Assembly: GCA_001692895.1 (NCBI GenBank)
Contig: KV748180.1
Span: forward strand, 4,803,805-4,867,804
Length of the DNA: 64,000 nucleotides
From: Cenococcum geophilum 1.58
Lineage: Eukaryota > Ascomycota > Dothideomycetes > Gloniales > Gloniaceae
Direction of reading: 5' to 3'
Numbering within the stretch: the first letter of the stretch is position 1; the number at the start of each line of letters is the position of its first letter. The notes beneath the pieces were generated by a model. That model was not told where the DNA came from. It searched no databases and saw only the letters and a program-made list of their open reading frames with translations. The position numbers were made by a program, and so were the translations under genes. Shown piece by piece: positions 12,300-24,895 of this stretch.

Positions 12300-13860
12300 A
12301 TTAAGACTCTACATCTAGCTCTATATCGGTCTGTATCATACACAGCTCTTAATTAAGGCTCTATCCGTGGCGTTGCATCAGGCCCTATATCATCAAGCTT
12401 TACGTCTATATAGCTCTACATCTAACTGTATATCTAACTGTGCGTCGGGTAGTATATCTAGATGTGCATCTAGCTGTACATTAATAGCTCTATATTGCAT
12501 ATTCTGCGTCTATATCTACGTCTGTGTCTACATCCATAGTTCTAAAACATCGACTAGTGATACTTCCGACGATCTACTAACCGCGTACTGATTTCCTATA
12601 TAGGCCTAGTGTCCGCGTATATGCCTACTTTAATTACCAGACGAAGACTGTCTAATTGGTCAGCGACGATATGCTGTAACTAATCGTTTAGTCGTTTAAT
12701 TAAGGTAGAAAGTCGGCCCGGTTAAAGGCTCTAATTGTCCTAATTTAAATGCGGAGACGGCGTTTAGCTAATTAAGATCTGATGAGGCCCTAGCTTAACT
12801 TAAGGTGTCTTCTGCTATATATACAACTGAGGCTCTGCATCTGTAGTCAATTAAGGCTCTTAGTATCCACTAGACGTCCAATTCAGAGACCTATTTTAAG
12901 ACTTCCTCCTTTATAAGTATAAACGGCAGCTTCTAGTAGACTATTTCTGCAGGCCCGTTGCTTTCCTAGGGCGTCTTTTATAGCTGCTTTCTTCCCTTTC
13001 TAAGCCGTCCTTACTTAACTCTTTTGGCATATCCTTAGGCTTTTACGGCTGCTTCTTTACCCCTACTGCTGGCAGTACACTTACGTATCCTTAATCTTCT
13101 TCCAGCTTAAGAGCCTTCTAGGGACTATCTTCTACTTCTAGTCTCTTTATCATCCGGTGGCAGCTTCTCAGCTATTATAACTACCTCTATCGCATATCCC
13201 TTACCCTTACGTCCATAATATAGTCCTTTTATTAAGACGATCTCTAAAAAGTGCTAGCTCCTATACGTCCAACTCCTATTTCCCTTATAATCCTCGATAA
13301 GGTCCTTTACTAGCTTAATTAAATACGGCTTTATCCTATCTTTAGTTGCATAAGGATAGCTTAGGCTTAACGTGGTCAGCCGTGCCCTATATATAATCTC
13401 TTACAGTGCCTTTTTGCATACTACTCTACCGTTTCCGCGGCGCTTTGTCACTGATATCGTGCTATTGCCTTTATATAGGTCCCTTCCTTATTACGGCGTC
13501 TGTTCTTGTTATGCAGCTAATGCAGTGCTGAATTCAGGTGGCAGTGACAGTTGTGCTGCGATTAGCTGTTATTTGAATAAGAAACAAAGTCGGCCCGGTC
13601 GAAGGCTCTAATTTAATAACATTTAACTAATTTAATTTAGGGACAAGATGTGCTGATATTAAGGCTCTGGCTTAATTTAGTTCTTTAGCTGGCCGCAGGT
13701 CTATATCTATATACGGCTAATCGTAGCTTCTATACAGTCGTTCGATCAATGCTCTGCATACAGCTCTACGTCTGGCTCTGCATTATACAATCGGCCCTAT
13801 ATTTATACAATTAATTGAGACTCTTAGTGCCGTTCTTATTGCACATCATTAAATTCCAGG
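12300..13860. other. Non-coding part of the gag-only element with GCTCT-type word repeats
   Basis: Contains scattered repeats of words such as GGCTCTGCATCTG and GGCCCGGT(T/C)(A/G)AAGGCTCTAAT (about 12,717 and 13,610). No domain was recognised in the short open frames at 12,367-12,591 or 13,372-13,611. Confidence 0.45.
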
Positions 13861-13980
13861 GGCGGTGTAGAGTTCTACCGGCTTTACTGCTAAATAGACT
13901 AATCAGGATTTTCTATCCCTGGGATAAAAAATCGCTATTAGCTTGGTAATAGGCGGTGAGCTAAACTAATATCTTTGCAG
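13861..13980 (+). repeat. Shared 120-bp palindrome-bearing module, copy 1
   Basis: Begins GGCGGTGTAGAGTTCTA and ends near ATCTTTGC, and matches 21,591-21,711 in the 3' region of Gypsy A in the same orientation. Contains a stem-loop (GATTTTCTAT...ATAAAAAATC). Its presence in two otherwise different LTR elements suggests a shared module or capture of one element's 3' region by the other. Confidence 0.7.
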
Positions 13981-16602
13981 TCGGTCGTCGCGACTAACGC
14001 GTCTTAACGCGTTATAATTAAGAAAGTAAATAAGAAAAGGAGCCTTAGAAAATACTATAACTAAGCAGATAAATAGAAATCTTTTATACGGCCGTTACCT
14101 GCATCCCCTCCCCCACCTTAGAACTCAACTGTCCCCTAGTTAAACATCCTATACCTACTACGGAGCCTACTGCGGAGCCTGCTGCAGAGCCTATTACTTA
14201 AGCGTCCGTCTCCAATGACCGTCTCCAAAGGTCAAACAATTCTAATAGTAGTCCTCCCAGTTTATACTTTTCTCGTCACTAATCTTTAGCGCTGCTCCAT
14301 TATAGAAGGCCCACTACTACGTCTACTCTTTTTTTAGTCTGTCTGCTCCTTAGTACGCATAGAGCTAGTTCTTAATACCTTTTAATCGTCCTTTATTGCC
14401 GAGCTACGGTAGTTTAGGTCTAGGTCGGTTACATATCCCAGTTACCAGTCTTCTTTAATTAAATAGATATACAAATCCTTGCTAAATAAGATCCTTTAAG
14501 CCTTAATATTTGTGCTTAGTGAAACGGTGATTTCCTCCGCATCCAAAACATGTCCGTTAGCCTTGTCCTCGCGTACCTTGCTAACCTTATACGTCCCGCT
14601 ACGGCCGTCTAAAGGTAGTAGAATCTTGCGGATATTGAGAGCTTTGCAGATATCGAAAGCCTTACGGAGGTTGAGAGTCCTATAGAGGTTAGGTGCTGTT
14701 CTGCCAGTCTTTATATCCTAGTACTAGGCTTAGAACTATAGCCTAATCTATAGCAGGTAACTACTGCTGTATTAGGGCTCCTCCATATACACCTAGTCTA
14801 ACTAGGTCCGTTTTCTAGCTAGCTTAACAGGCGTCGGCTGTCTTATTTAGCTAAAAGATTGCAGGTGGTTAAAGGGTAGCATCTTTACCTATAACTAGCT
14901 GCTAATTATAGAACTGCTTAACCAGCTAACAAAGGCTCTGCTTCTCGGGGTCTATTTTTAATAGACAATCCGCGCCCTTATATAAACTAAGCCTGTCCTC
15001 TATAGCTCTTAGTAACTAATAGAAGTTAAAGGACTCTCGTCTATCTAAATTAGCTCCCGTTTTAGCTATAGCGTATCTTTAATATTTAAGCGGAAGTCCT
15101 TTTATAAACCAGTACCCTCGCTAAGCGTTCCCTAGATTGCCTACCTCCGTAACCCTTTAGGAGATCAGTATAAACTACCTATAGTACTTACGCACGCCAG
15201 GTGGGCTGCTCCTATACTATAGTATATAGGCCTCTAAGAATTCTACCGTCTCTATTTTACAAAAGCGGTTACTTCCTTAGTATTCTACCCTAAGCTTTCT
15301 TACGAGCTCCGTCTAATTGCCAGCTATAAATTCAGGTAGACTTTAGATCCACATTCCTATCTAGTAATCGCAGTATTCCGGAAAACCCTAGTACTTCTCC
15401 TTACTTATTATATAATATTAGGCGCATAGCCGTTCGTACTACTTAATAAACTATAATACATTCTATCCTATAAAGTAAGGAGTTCTAGCAGTTCCTGGGG
15501 CTAGCATAGGCTAAACTATAACATAAATCTTATCTTAAGCCGTTAACTACTAGTCATAGGATAGTGCATTTAGAGCTTCCTTAGGAGCTTACAGGTAATC
15601 CTTACGGCTCCTATCCTTTATCTACTAATAGTTATTAGTCCTAGGTAAACGCTGCGGTAGGTCTGCTTATATGGCCGTAGTCTTAACAGTAGGTGTCCCA
15701 GATAGCTGTCCTAGTGGTACTTTAATACGTGCATACTACGGCTAGTCCACTTATACATCTGCGTCCCTAATAGAAGGCACCTGCTTCTTAACGCCTAAGG
15801 GGGGGTCTCCCTAAGAAAGTATAGAGTCTTTATCATCTGTTGTCACCGGGTCTCAATACGTTCGTCCATTTCGGCCTACTATCATTCCGCACAGTAGGGT
15901 GCTGCTAAGTCTTACGCTTCTGCCTATATCTACTTCTTTATAGAACACCTCTATAGCCGCCGCTGACACAATCCGGATAACTTAAAAGAAGATAAAGCTA
16001 AGCCAGAATAGGAAGCTTTCGAGGGCAGATCTAATCTCGTATACTCGCAACCTTAGCTAGTATTCTCTCTTCTGTTCCTAAAGGGTAGCACTGACTTCCT
16101 CTACTGCTAGATACCTTAGATCTCGTTTCCATCTAATTAATTAGCTCTTGGCTTATTATCTCTGTATCTTTAATAAAGCTCTAGCCATACTTATACACAG
16201 GTAGTAGAAATCGGGTATCTCTAACTGCCGGTTAAAGCTATCTAATTGGCTCGCTGGTTCGCTTAATATCCTTATATATAACTTTCCGAGACACCCTTTA
16301 CTCCTTATTACCACTCTTTAGCCTATACATAGAGTCTAGCTATCCCGTCTTTTCCGCTATCTTTCTATTTAGGGACTACCTGGTTCCCCTTACTATCTAA
16401 CACTACCTAGTTCTCTCCTTCTACTGTCTCGTTAGTCTAGCTGGCGGTTCTTTTACAGCTAGTTATTCTTCTACAGCTAGCGGTTCTTCTATAGCTGTAG
16501 TATATTCCTACACATATCTCCTGTATATATAGTTGTGTATAGAGTGCCAGACTTCTAATCTAAAGAGCTTGCCGTTATCCCCACGTGGAATGCCATAAAA
16601 TA

Positions 16603-16836
16603 TATAGGAGGGTACAACCACTCTCAGATAGGAAAGTCACAGTACCGTCTGTCTGTCGGTCTGTCGGTCATCAGTTAATTATCAGTTATAATCAATTAGT
16701 AGGAAAGCAGTTAGTAAGAAGAAAGGAAAGAATGTATTCCGGTAGGTCGTTATATAGAGAAGGAGAGAAGCCAAAGGCTCGATATATACAGGAAAATGCT
16801 AAGGCACTAAGTAGTGGCCCATTTTACCCCACCACA
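16603..16836. repeat. Right LTR of the gag-only element (234 bp)
   Basis: Same length and full-length match to 11,212-11,445, with its start altered by transitions. Followed by TTAT and then by Gypsy A sequence. Confidence 0.95.
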
Positions 16837-19800
16837 TTATTTTCCTATACCCTAACTAAAATAGAGATAGACACCGCTAGCCAAACGGACACTAAACCGC
16901 CCCACTAAGACAGCCCTATACCCTAGTCATTAAAAGGCAAACCCTTAGACTAAGTCACGCCTAAGGGTCTAAACTATATAAGGAGAAAGACGAGAAGATT
17001 AAGTCCCTGTTACTAAATTAATCAGTCCTTTTTATTAGTAAACTGCCACTTAATCTTAGATTAGCAAATAGTAATAAGAAATTAATCCTTATTTAAACCC
17101 AACTCTCCTTATTACGTAACCTATACCCCCAAGTTTATATTAATATAGTAAGCCTAGTAGACTCCGGTAGTACTATAATGGCATTTACTAACGTAGAGTC
17201 TATTATAAGAAAGTATAACGTTATAACTAAGAAGCTACTAGCACCTAGGCCACTACGCCTCGCAGATAGTATCCTAACTTCGCTTATTATAGACTACTTT
17301 ACCGCCTAAATATTAATCGGCCTCTATACTAAAGCCATACTCTTTTTTATTACTAAACTCTCGCCTACTACCCTAATTATCCTAAGTATACCCTAGCTTT
17401 AGAAGCATAAGCCCCATCCCAGCTTTAGGAAACTTAAGATCCGCTTTAACTTAAACTACTACTCTAAGTACTACCTCCCGTAGGGGATAGCCGACGTTAG
17501 TAGGGATACCCTACGTAGATACTCAGTACTACTAAGCCTAGTGCCTAGGACTATATATAAAGCCCTAATAGTAAAAGACGTTCCTAATAAAGGGGAGCCT
17601 ATATATCTGTAAAGAAACGAGATAGTAGAAGACTGGACTAATCTAGTACTTAAGACCAAAAAAGAAGGTCTACTTTGCGCCGCTACTATTAAGAAACCAA
17701 CCCTAACCTAGGCACTATTTAAACCCCAGCCGCCCAGCCTAATACCCGGAACTAAGCTATATACTATATACGCATACTATAGCTCGCGTTATAGCAAGGA
17801 CTGGCTATAGAACTACTAAGACCTAGATGATAGAAACCGCGCCACTATAATACCTAACCTTATACCCGTCTCCCGCGTGTACCATATAGGGCCGCCGCCT
17901 CATTTCCGCCCCCCTAGGCTAATTAAGCTATGCTAGCCTAGCCGTAACACTAGAGAGCTAAACACGCCCTAACCTAGACAATATTAAATACACCTATGCT
18001 ATTAATTTTACCTAGTTCTATAAACAAAAAGACGTAAAGGTAATAAGGATCTATATAGCAGAGCTAGTAAAACTAGTTAAATAAGATAAATACTAACAGC
18101 TGCTTAAAGAGCTGCCTATAGGCCTAATAGAAGTATTAAACCTATTAAAAAGGTCTTTCCGTTAGCTAGTAGAAGGCGACTATATAATAAAGGAAGCCCG
18201 TAAAGCGCTCCCCCCCTATTTCTATAACTTCCTTAAGACAAATCTAAAAACCAAACCTAAGCTTTTATGTTAGAAGATAGTCAATACTAATATTAAAAAA
18301 TTCCTAAAAGGCAAACCAGAATTAACCCGCGAAGATATTCTATAACGCCTACTAAAGGAGTTTAGTAAACATATTAAGCACTTCTTCCCTAAGAATATAA
18401 ATAAGCTGCCCCCTTACCGACCATAGGACTATAAAATTAAGATTACCCCTGGAAACTAGGCCCCATACCATAAAAATAGACCACTCTCACCTACTAAACT
18501 TAGGTATGTAAAAAAGTGGATTAATAAGATACTAGATAAGGGTTTTATCCGTAAATTAACCTTACTAGCTACCGCACCACTCCTCCTTACTACTAAGCCT
18601 AGCGGCGGTATATAAATCTACTATAACTACTAAGGCCTAAACACAGTTACTATTAAGAATTAATACCCACTACTACTAATCCGCGAGACACTTAACGCAC
18701 TTTATAGCGCTAAGTACTTTACTAAACTTAATATAATTGCTATATTTAACCGGATCCGGATTACAAAGGGCTATAAATAGCTTATAGTATTTATTACCCA
18801 GTTCGGACTCTATAAGATGCTAGTTATACTATTTAGCCTTTATAATATACCCACTACATTCTAAAACTATATTAACCATATTTTATATAACGCCCTTAAT
18901 AACTACTACACTGCCTACCTTAACGACGTCCTTATTTTTTCTAAAATACGCGCTAAGTATACTAAGTATGTAAATAAAGTTATCTAAAGACTTGGCAATG
19001 CTAGACTTTAGATTAATATTAATAAGTTTAAATTCTACTCTACTAAAACAAAATACCTCGGCTTAATTATCTTAACTAATAGTATAACTATAGACCCTAA
19101 GAAGATATAGGCCTTATAGGAATAGAAGGACCCAACATTAATTAAAGAACTATAACAATTTCTTAGCTTCGCAAACTTCTACTAACAATTTATCTAAGGC
19201 TACTCTGCTATTACTACACCTATAACAAAACTTCTAAAAAAAGATATTGGATGGCTATAGGGACTAAAACAAGCCAAATCGTTCAAGGCCCTTAAGGGAG
19301 CCTTTACTTTAGCACTAGTACTAGTATACTATAACTACATAAAGAAAATAGTGGTAGAGATAGATATATTAAATTAGGCTTCTAGCGGAGTCCTTTCCCA
19401 ATACAACGATAATAGAAAATTAAAACTAGTTGCATTCTTTTCTATAAAGTACTCCGCGCTAAAATATAACTATAAGATCTACAACAAAGAACTCCTAGCT
19501 ATTATTAAGGCTTTAGAGGAATAGTATCCTAAGCTATAAGGGACTAAGGAGCTGTTTAAAATTATTACTAACCATAAAAACCTATAGACGTTTATAACTA
19601 CTAAGCAGCTAAACTAGCGCTAAGTCCGGTAAGCAAAGTTCCTTTTATAGTTTAACTTTATAATTATATACAGACCTAGCAGCAAAGCCATGCTCCCTAA
19701 CGCCCTAAGCTGGTTACTAGGAATAAGGCCTAAGGACGCTAATAATAAACGCCTCTACTACCGAGCCTAAGTTATTATACCGCCCTAGAAAGTTAACCCT

Positions 19801-21590
19801 ATAATCTTAGAAGAATTACTATATAAGTCCCGTAACTCTAATAACGCAGAGTTTATAGCCGCTCTAGACCCTAAAATAGCCGAAAAGTTACTAGACGAGT
19901 TAATCTGGCTAGAATACTAGGAGAACGAACTCACAAGAGATATAATAGCAGCCCTACGTAATTAGAAAGCTCGCCATTAGCTAAAGAAAATTAGGAAATT
20001 ACTCTATTACGATAAGTTAGAATGCAGTATTATTAACAAACAGATCTACTTCCGCTAACGTCTTTTTATCCCTAATACCCTAGACCTCCGCCTAAAAGTT
20101 ACCTATTACTCTTATAGCAGCGGCCCCATTAGTCACCTTAGCCGGGTTAAAACTCTTAACCTCTTAAACCGAATATACTAGTGGCTAGAAATCTCCTAGT
20201 TTACGGCTACCTTTATTAAAGACTGTGCCCTATACTTTCGCACTAAGACCCCCTATTCTACCCCGCCCGGTTTCCTAAAGCTACTAAAATTACCCGCCCG
20301 CCCGTAAACCAATATCTTAATTAACTATATTATAACGCTACTAGTATACCAACGCTATAGCAAGGCATATAAACATATCCTTATTATTATGGACCGCCTA
20401 ACTAAAATATAATACCTCGTTCTAGTAACAGGACTCTTAACAGAGGAGTTAGTTAATGGCTTTATTAATAACGTATATAAGCTCCACGGTGCACTAAGCA
20501 CGATTATCTCACGGCACACAATTTGTTAGCGACTTCTGGCGATAACTAAGTAAACGCCTTAAGATAATCTTATAACTAAGCTTAGCCTAGTATCTAGAAA
20601 CGGACGGCTAAACCAAAATTATTAACGCCGCTATAAATAAATACCTTTATGCTTTTGTTAGCTTTATATAGGACGACTAGGTTAACTACCTGCTACTTAC
20701 TAAGTTTACTATAAATAACTAAGTTAACAAGAGTATAGGTATCTCCCCGTTTTTTATAAACTATAGCTTTAACCCTCGCCTCAGAATCGAGCCTACTAGC
20801 TTTCGCCTACTAATACTATTAGTATAAGTAAAGAAGGAGTTCTTCCGCGCAGACTCTATAGCCAACCGCTTTAAGCGGATATTAATATAGCTTAAGGCCC
20901 TAGCCTAAATTTTATAGTAACGCTATAAAGATAATACTAATACCCGTAGGGACGAGAGCGCATTATTCTATAAAGGTAATATAGTTATAGTTAGCTTAGA
21001 AAATATAAAGATAAACAGATCTAAAAAGAAATAGGACGATAAATAGGACGGCCTATACCCTATACTTATAGTATACTAAGGGGCAGTTGTAGTAAACCTC
21101 CTGGACCATATTTAAGTAAATAAATCCTTTTATATATCTAAGGTCCGCCTCTAGGCTACTAAAGAGATCCCTAGCTAAGTAAATATTAATACCGTAGAGC
21201 GCCGTAATGTATAAGGATGAGTAGTAGAGAAAGATAATGACGGCAACATAGAAGATAAATAGGAGTTTAAGAAAATCCTTAATGTACACAATAAAGACCC
21301 CCAGGGCCTAACTTATAAGATTAAATAGAAATATTATAAGGATACAACCTAGTAGCTAGAGGAAGACCTAAAGGGTTATAAACAAGCTATATAGCGCTTT
21401 TATAAGCAACACCCTAAGAAGCTAGGACCCCCAGACTAGGTATAAGATAAAAAAAAGTCACGCTAAGGTCACAGCCGACCACCGTATTAAAATTTATAGT
21501 AGTTAAGATGTTATAGAACTTTAACCGGCGGTTAAAGTTGTCTAATTAGCCAAATTCTCGCTAAGAAACGCCACACGGACCAATTTAGGT

Positions 21591-21711
21591 GGCGGTGTAG
21601 AGTTCTACTAACCTTACTCACTAAACTAACCAATTAGGATTTTCTATGCCCGGTATAGAAAATCGCTATTAGCTTAGTTAAAGGCGGTAAGCGGAACTAA
21701 CATCTTTACGG
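21591..21711 (+). repeat. Shared palindrome-bearing module, copy 2 (Gypsy A 3' region)
   Basis: Holds a perfect 10-bp stem at 21,638-21,647 (GATTTTCTAT) and 21,655-21,664 with a 7-base loop. Lies between the end of pol and the purine tract of Gypsy A. Matches the copy at 13,861-13,980, in which the stem is slightly degraded. Confidence 0.7.
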
Positions 21712-21795
21712 TAGAAAATAGGCAACCCTATATACTGCCTATTTTTAAGTTATTTATTCGGTTTAGGGACCAAACCATTTAGGGGAGAGGAGTAC

Positions 21796-21982
21796 TATTA
21801 CGGCACTAACCTAACGCATACTATTTTATACTGTCTCGTACTATTTCCTACTGTTAGCTAGCCTACTACTAGCGACTTAGCGGCCAGCCCTACTATTTGT
21901 ATATAATACCCCCTTTCCACCTTCTTCCCCTCTTTATACCATAACGTAGTTATTTAGTCTACTTCATTGCAGCACTATAATA
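21796..21982 (+). repeat. 3' LTR of Gypsy A (187 bp)
   Basis: Matches 9,476-9,662; preceded by a purine tract and followed by the ACTTT duplication, after which LINE coding sequence resumes. Confidence 0.95.
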
Positions 21983-24262
21983 ACTTTCCTTTAATAGGCA
22001 AATATAAGAAAAAGTAGAACTAGAAATAGGGATACCATAGGGATCGCCTATATCCCCTATTTTATTTCTACTATATATACATAATATCTACAGCATACAG
22101 ACAGAAGGAGCCTATTCTCTTAGCTATATAGACGACTTTACAATTATAGTTACTTCAAATTCAACCAAATCTAATTGCAAAAAACTAGAGAGAATAGCGC
22201 TAAAGCTAATGTCTAAAGCTAAAGAAGCTACTATTAGTTTTAACGTTAGCAAAATAGAGCTTATACACTTCTATAGTAAACGTATTACTATAGAAGAAGG
22301 GTTAAAGCTAGGAGACATAGAAATATCCCCTAAACCCCTAGTTAGGTGGTTAGGGGTATTCCTAAACTTTAAGCTTACTTTTAAACAATATATAGAAATA
22401 CAAATCTCTAAAGTAAAGGCAGCCTTCTATTTAATTAGAAGACTAGGCAATATACAAAGAGGTCTATCTCTATAAGCCCTACGACAGCTCTATATAGCTT
22501 NCNTTACNACTATAGCAGACTACNGNNTATAATNCTNNTAGAAAAGNAAATCTAGAGACTACCTACTAAATAGGTACCAATTTCTATAAAATAAGGCTCT
22601 AAAACTAGCTCTAGGAGCGTTTAGAGGATCTCCTAGCCAAGCTATAGAGATTAAAGCCTCTATTCCTCCTCCTAGGATTAGATTTAAAAAGCTTTACAAT
22701 AACTACGCAATAAGAATCCTAAAATTTAAGGAAAACCACGTAATTAAGAAGGCCTATATAGAAGAGATCAACAAAGATAGGGATGAATTAGTAGCTAGTT
22801 CTAGCTCTAGTTCTAACCCTAAAAACTCTACTATAAAGTACTTCTTACAGCTAAAGACACAGCTACTATCTCTAGCCTCTAGAGTTTAGCAGCTAATTTA
22901 AAACTGGAAAATAAAGAGAAGCTCTCTAGATTGGCAAAAACCGTGGTCTCCTCCTATTCCCGCATCCTTTTCTATCTTAAAAGGTAGTAAGGAAGAAGCT
23001 GCACAAGAACATCTAAGACTAGTAGAAAATCTACAAGAATCCCTAGAGTGGGACCTAGTAGATTTATACTATATAGATAGCTCTAAAGACAATAAATTAA
23101 ATATAGCTGCTATATATAAAATAGGGGAGAGAAATAGGATTAAATATGTAATAAACTGGAATCTAGGACCCTATATAGAAATTATAAACGCAGAGCTTTA
23201 CGCAGTTTATAGGGCCCTAGAGCACCTAAAATAATAAAGACTAGAAGAGAAATAAGTTTATATCTTTATAGATAGCCAAGTAGCTATTAAAAGATTATAG
23301 CTTAAATCTCTTATAGGGGGGTAAGAACTAGTCTTTAAAATTACGCAAAGCTGTTCCTATTTAGCTAGTAAGGGGATCCCTATTAACTTTTACTGGGTTC
23401 CTAGCTATCTAGGAATCTATAGGAACGAAATAGTAGATAAGCTAGCTAAAAAGGGCCTTTCTAGAAGAAAACTATAATCTTTTTATACCTCCCTAGCCTA
23501 TATAGGGAGAGTAGCAAGAGAAAAGATACTAGAATAGTGGAAAAACAACTAGCAGCAGAATAAGAATAAGGGAAAACACTATACTAGGATCTGTAAAGGA
23601 AGCTATTCCTTTTCTCTTAAAGCCCCTAAGGATAAATATCCTAAAAGGCTATTTTAAATCCTTCTTTAAAGTAATAGGGGGAGAGGATGAAGACGGTAGA
23701 TGCTTTAGGGAATATAGAGTACTATAAACCCCTAGGCACCTACTACTAGACTACAACCTATATAGAGAAGAAAGAAGAGAAATGCAAAAGAAACTANGCT
23801 CTTCNCTCTCTTTANANAANCTATTTTGTANANNAAAANNAAGAGAGGCGCTTTTCCTATTTCTAAGTAGGATAGGGATAGCTACTAGAAAGTGGCTAAT
23901 AACAGCAGGATCTATAGAAGGAGGTAACTCCTACTAGGCTTCTAGTAAAGAGATATTAGTAAGTAAAAGGACAGAATTAAATTACAAAAGGATAGGGACA
24001 GGCGTTAGGATTTCTTATTTCTTATAGTCTTTTACCGTTTTCTTATTACCTAGTAGTTGCTTATAACTTAGTATTTTACTAAGGAACTATAAACCCTTAG
24101 TTTAGGGGCTTATAAACTACTAGGACATAGTTACTAGTACATATTAAGCTGCCCTAAGGGATTTATGTATATAGGACTATAGCGCCATAGCCTAGAGGCT
24201 GCATGCGCAGTATTATACGTAGTATAATACAACGGATATAAAAATATAAAAAATAAAAAAAA
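21983..24262 (+). mobile_element. Tad1-like LINE, second part: RT palm/thumb, RNase H, 3' UTR and A-rich tail
   Basis: RT motif C is YIDD at 22,124-22,135, preceded by GSPISPILFLLY (near 22,040). A clean open stretch at 22,209-22,475 reads ...SKIELIHFYSKR... and PLVRWLGVFLN, the typical Tad/I-clade segment after the palm. RNase H follows, with YIDSSKDNKLN near 23,075 and ELYAVYRALEHLK near 23,200. The frame is lost near 23,990 and a 3' UTR of about 240 bp ends in an A-rich tail (24,238-24,262). The right target duplication is 24,261-24,273. Ambiguous bases occur at about 22,501-22,546 and 23,797-23,840. Internal stop codons are mostly TAG/TAA in places fitting RIP. Confidence 0.88.
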
Positions 24263-24273
24263 GTAGTTTTTTA

Positions 24274-24476
24274 TTATATATATTATACTATACTTTTAGG
24301 CTAGTAAGCTTCTAACTATAATAAGTAATTAGGTGCTAATAGAGTTGATCTCCCTATTCTAAAGGCTGTAGAAGTATACCGCTATAGGTATAAGTAAAAG
24401 CGTTAGTAATTAGCATTAAGGGTAAATTTAGGTTAAAGTAATGAAGTAGAGGAGCCTATTTAAATATAGCGCGTAG
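24274..24476 (-). mobile_element. Gypsy C, RNase H fragment between the LINE and Gypsy B
   Basis: The minus strand resembles the beginning and middle of a Ty3/Gypsy RNase H domain, continuing toward the segment at 8,594. It is bounded on the left by the LINE duplication and on the right by CGTAG (24,472-24,476), the target duplication of Gypsy B, whose other copy is at 38,240-38,244. This small piece proves that the DNA at 8.5, 24.3 and 38.3 kb was once contiguous. Confidence 0.75.
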
Positions 24477-24895
24477 TATAATAAAGCCTTATAGGAAATA
24501 CTACGGTAGACTTACTAATGGGCTAGGTATATAGGTATAGAATAGTTAACAACGTAAATATAACTAGTAGAGTGGTTGCCTAATAGATTAACTCTAATTA
24601 TATTCCGAGATTTACTACAAAGGAGAGAACTATCTAGGTAGGGACTGTAGTCCTTTAAATACACAACTGTACTCCTAAGAAATCCCCTTTATATATAAGT
24701 TACACATAGTATATAAGGTACGTAAGTTCCTCTTATTACTTTTATTTAGCATATAGCACATTATATAACCTTAGCTACTATTCCTTATTATATAGTTTTA
24801 TTAGTTCTATTCTAGACTATACTTTAATTATTTAACTAGCTGCTTCCAACTCCTCTCCTAGTAGTTATAACATTATATTTAAAGCGTTTATAACA
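24477..24895 (-). repeat. Left (3') LTR of Gypsy B (419 bp)
   Basis: Starts TATAATAAAGCC, ends TTTATAACA, and is the same length as the right LTR. CGTAG precedes it. Confidence 0.95.

Larger units (their letters stand above)
11212..16836 (-). mobile_element. Gag-only LTR element nested in Gypsy A (5.6 kb)
   Basis: Two 234-bp LTRs (11,212-11,445 and 16,603-16,836) begin TGTGGGAGGG and end ACCCCACCACA. They are flanked by a 4-bp duplication TTAT (11,208-11,211 and 16,837-16,840), so it sits in the gag of Gypsy A. Internally, the minus strand at roughly 15,900-14,200 resembles a retrotransposon gag, but no protease, reverse transcriptase, RNase H or integrase was recognised on either strand; it is probably non-autonomous. 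The rest is low-complexity sequence. It retains many CA and TG dinucleotides, so it is less RIP-affected than its surroundings, which fits its deep and therefore late position. The LTRs differ at about 16 sites, all transitions. Confidence 0.85.
9476..21982 (+). mobile_element. Gypsy A, LTR retrotransposon inserted in the LINE, itself interrupted
   Basis: The 187-bp LTRs at both ends and the ACTTT duplication (9,471-9,475 and 21,983-21,987) define it. Total extent is 12,507 bp, of which 5,629 bp are the nested gag-only element and its target duplication, leaving about 6.9 kb. The plus strand carries gag (about 9,800-11,210), then after the nested element protease (about 17,150-17,460), reverse transcriptase (about 18,420-19,130), RNase H (about 19,340-19,720), integrase (about 20,070-20,900) and its C-terminal part (to about 21,480). 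A purine tract at 21,781-21,794 precedes the 3' LTR. It is broken in many places, and LTR differences are all transitions (RIP), so they cannot serve as a clock. Confidence 0.92.

Noticed and set aside
11634-12591. Leu-rich and Ser/Cys-rich open frames (11,634-11,834; 12,063-12,278; 12,367-12,591)
   Set aside because: They translate CAG-type and GCTCT-type low-complexity repeats; composition, not coding, explains them.
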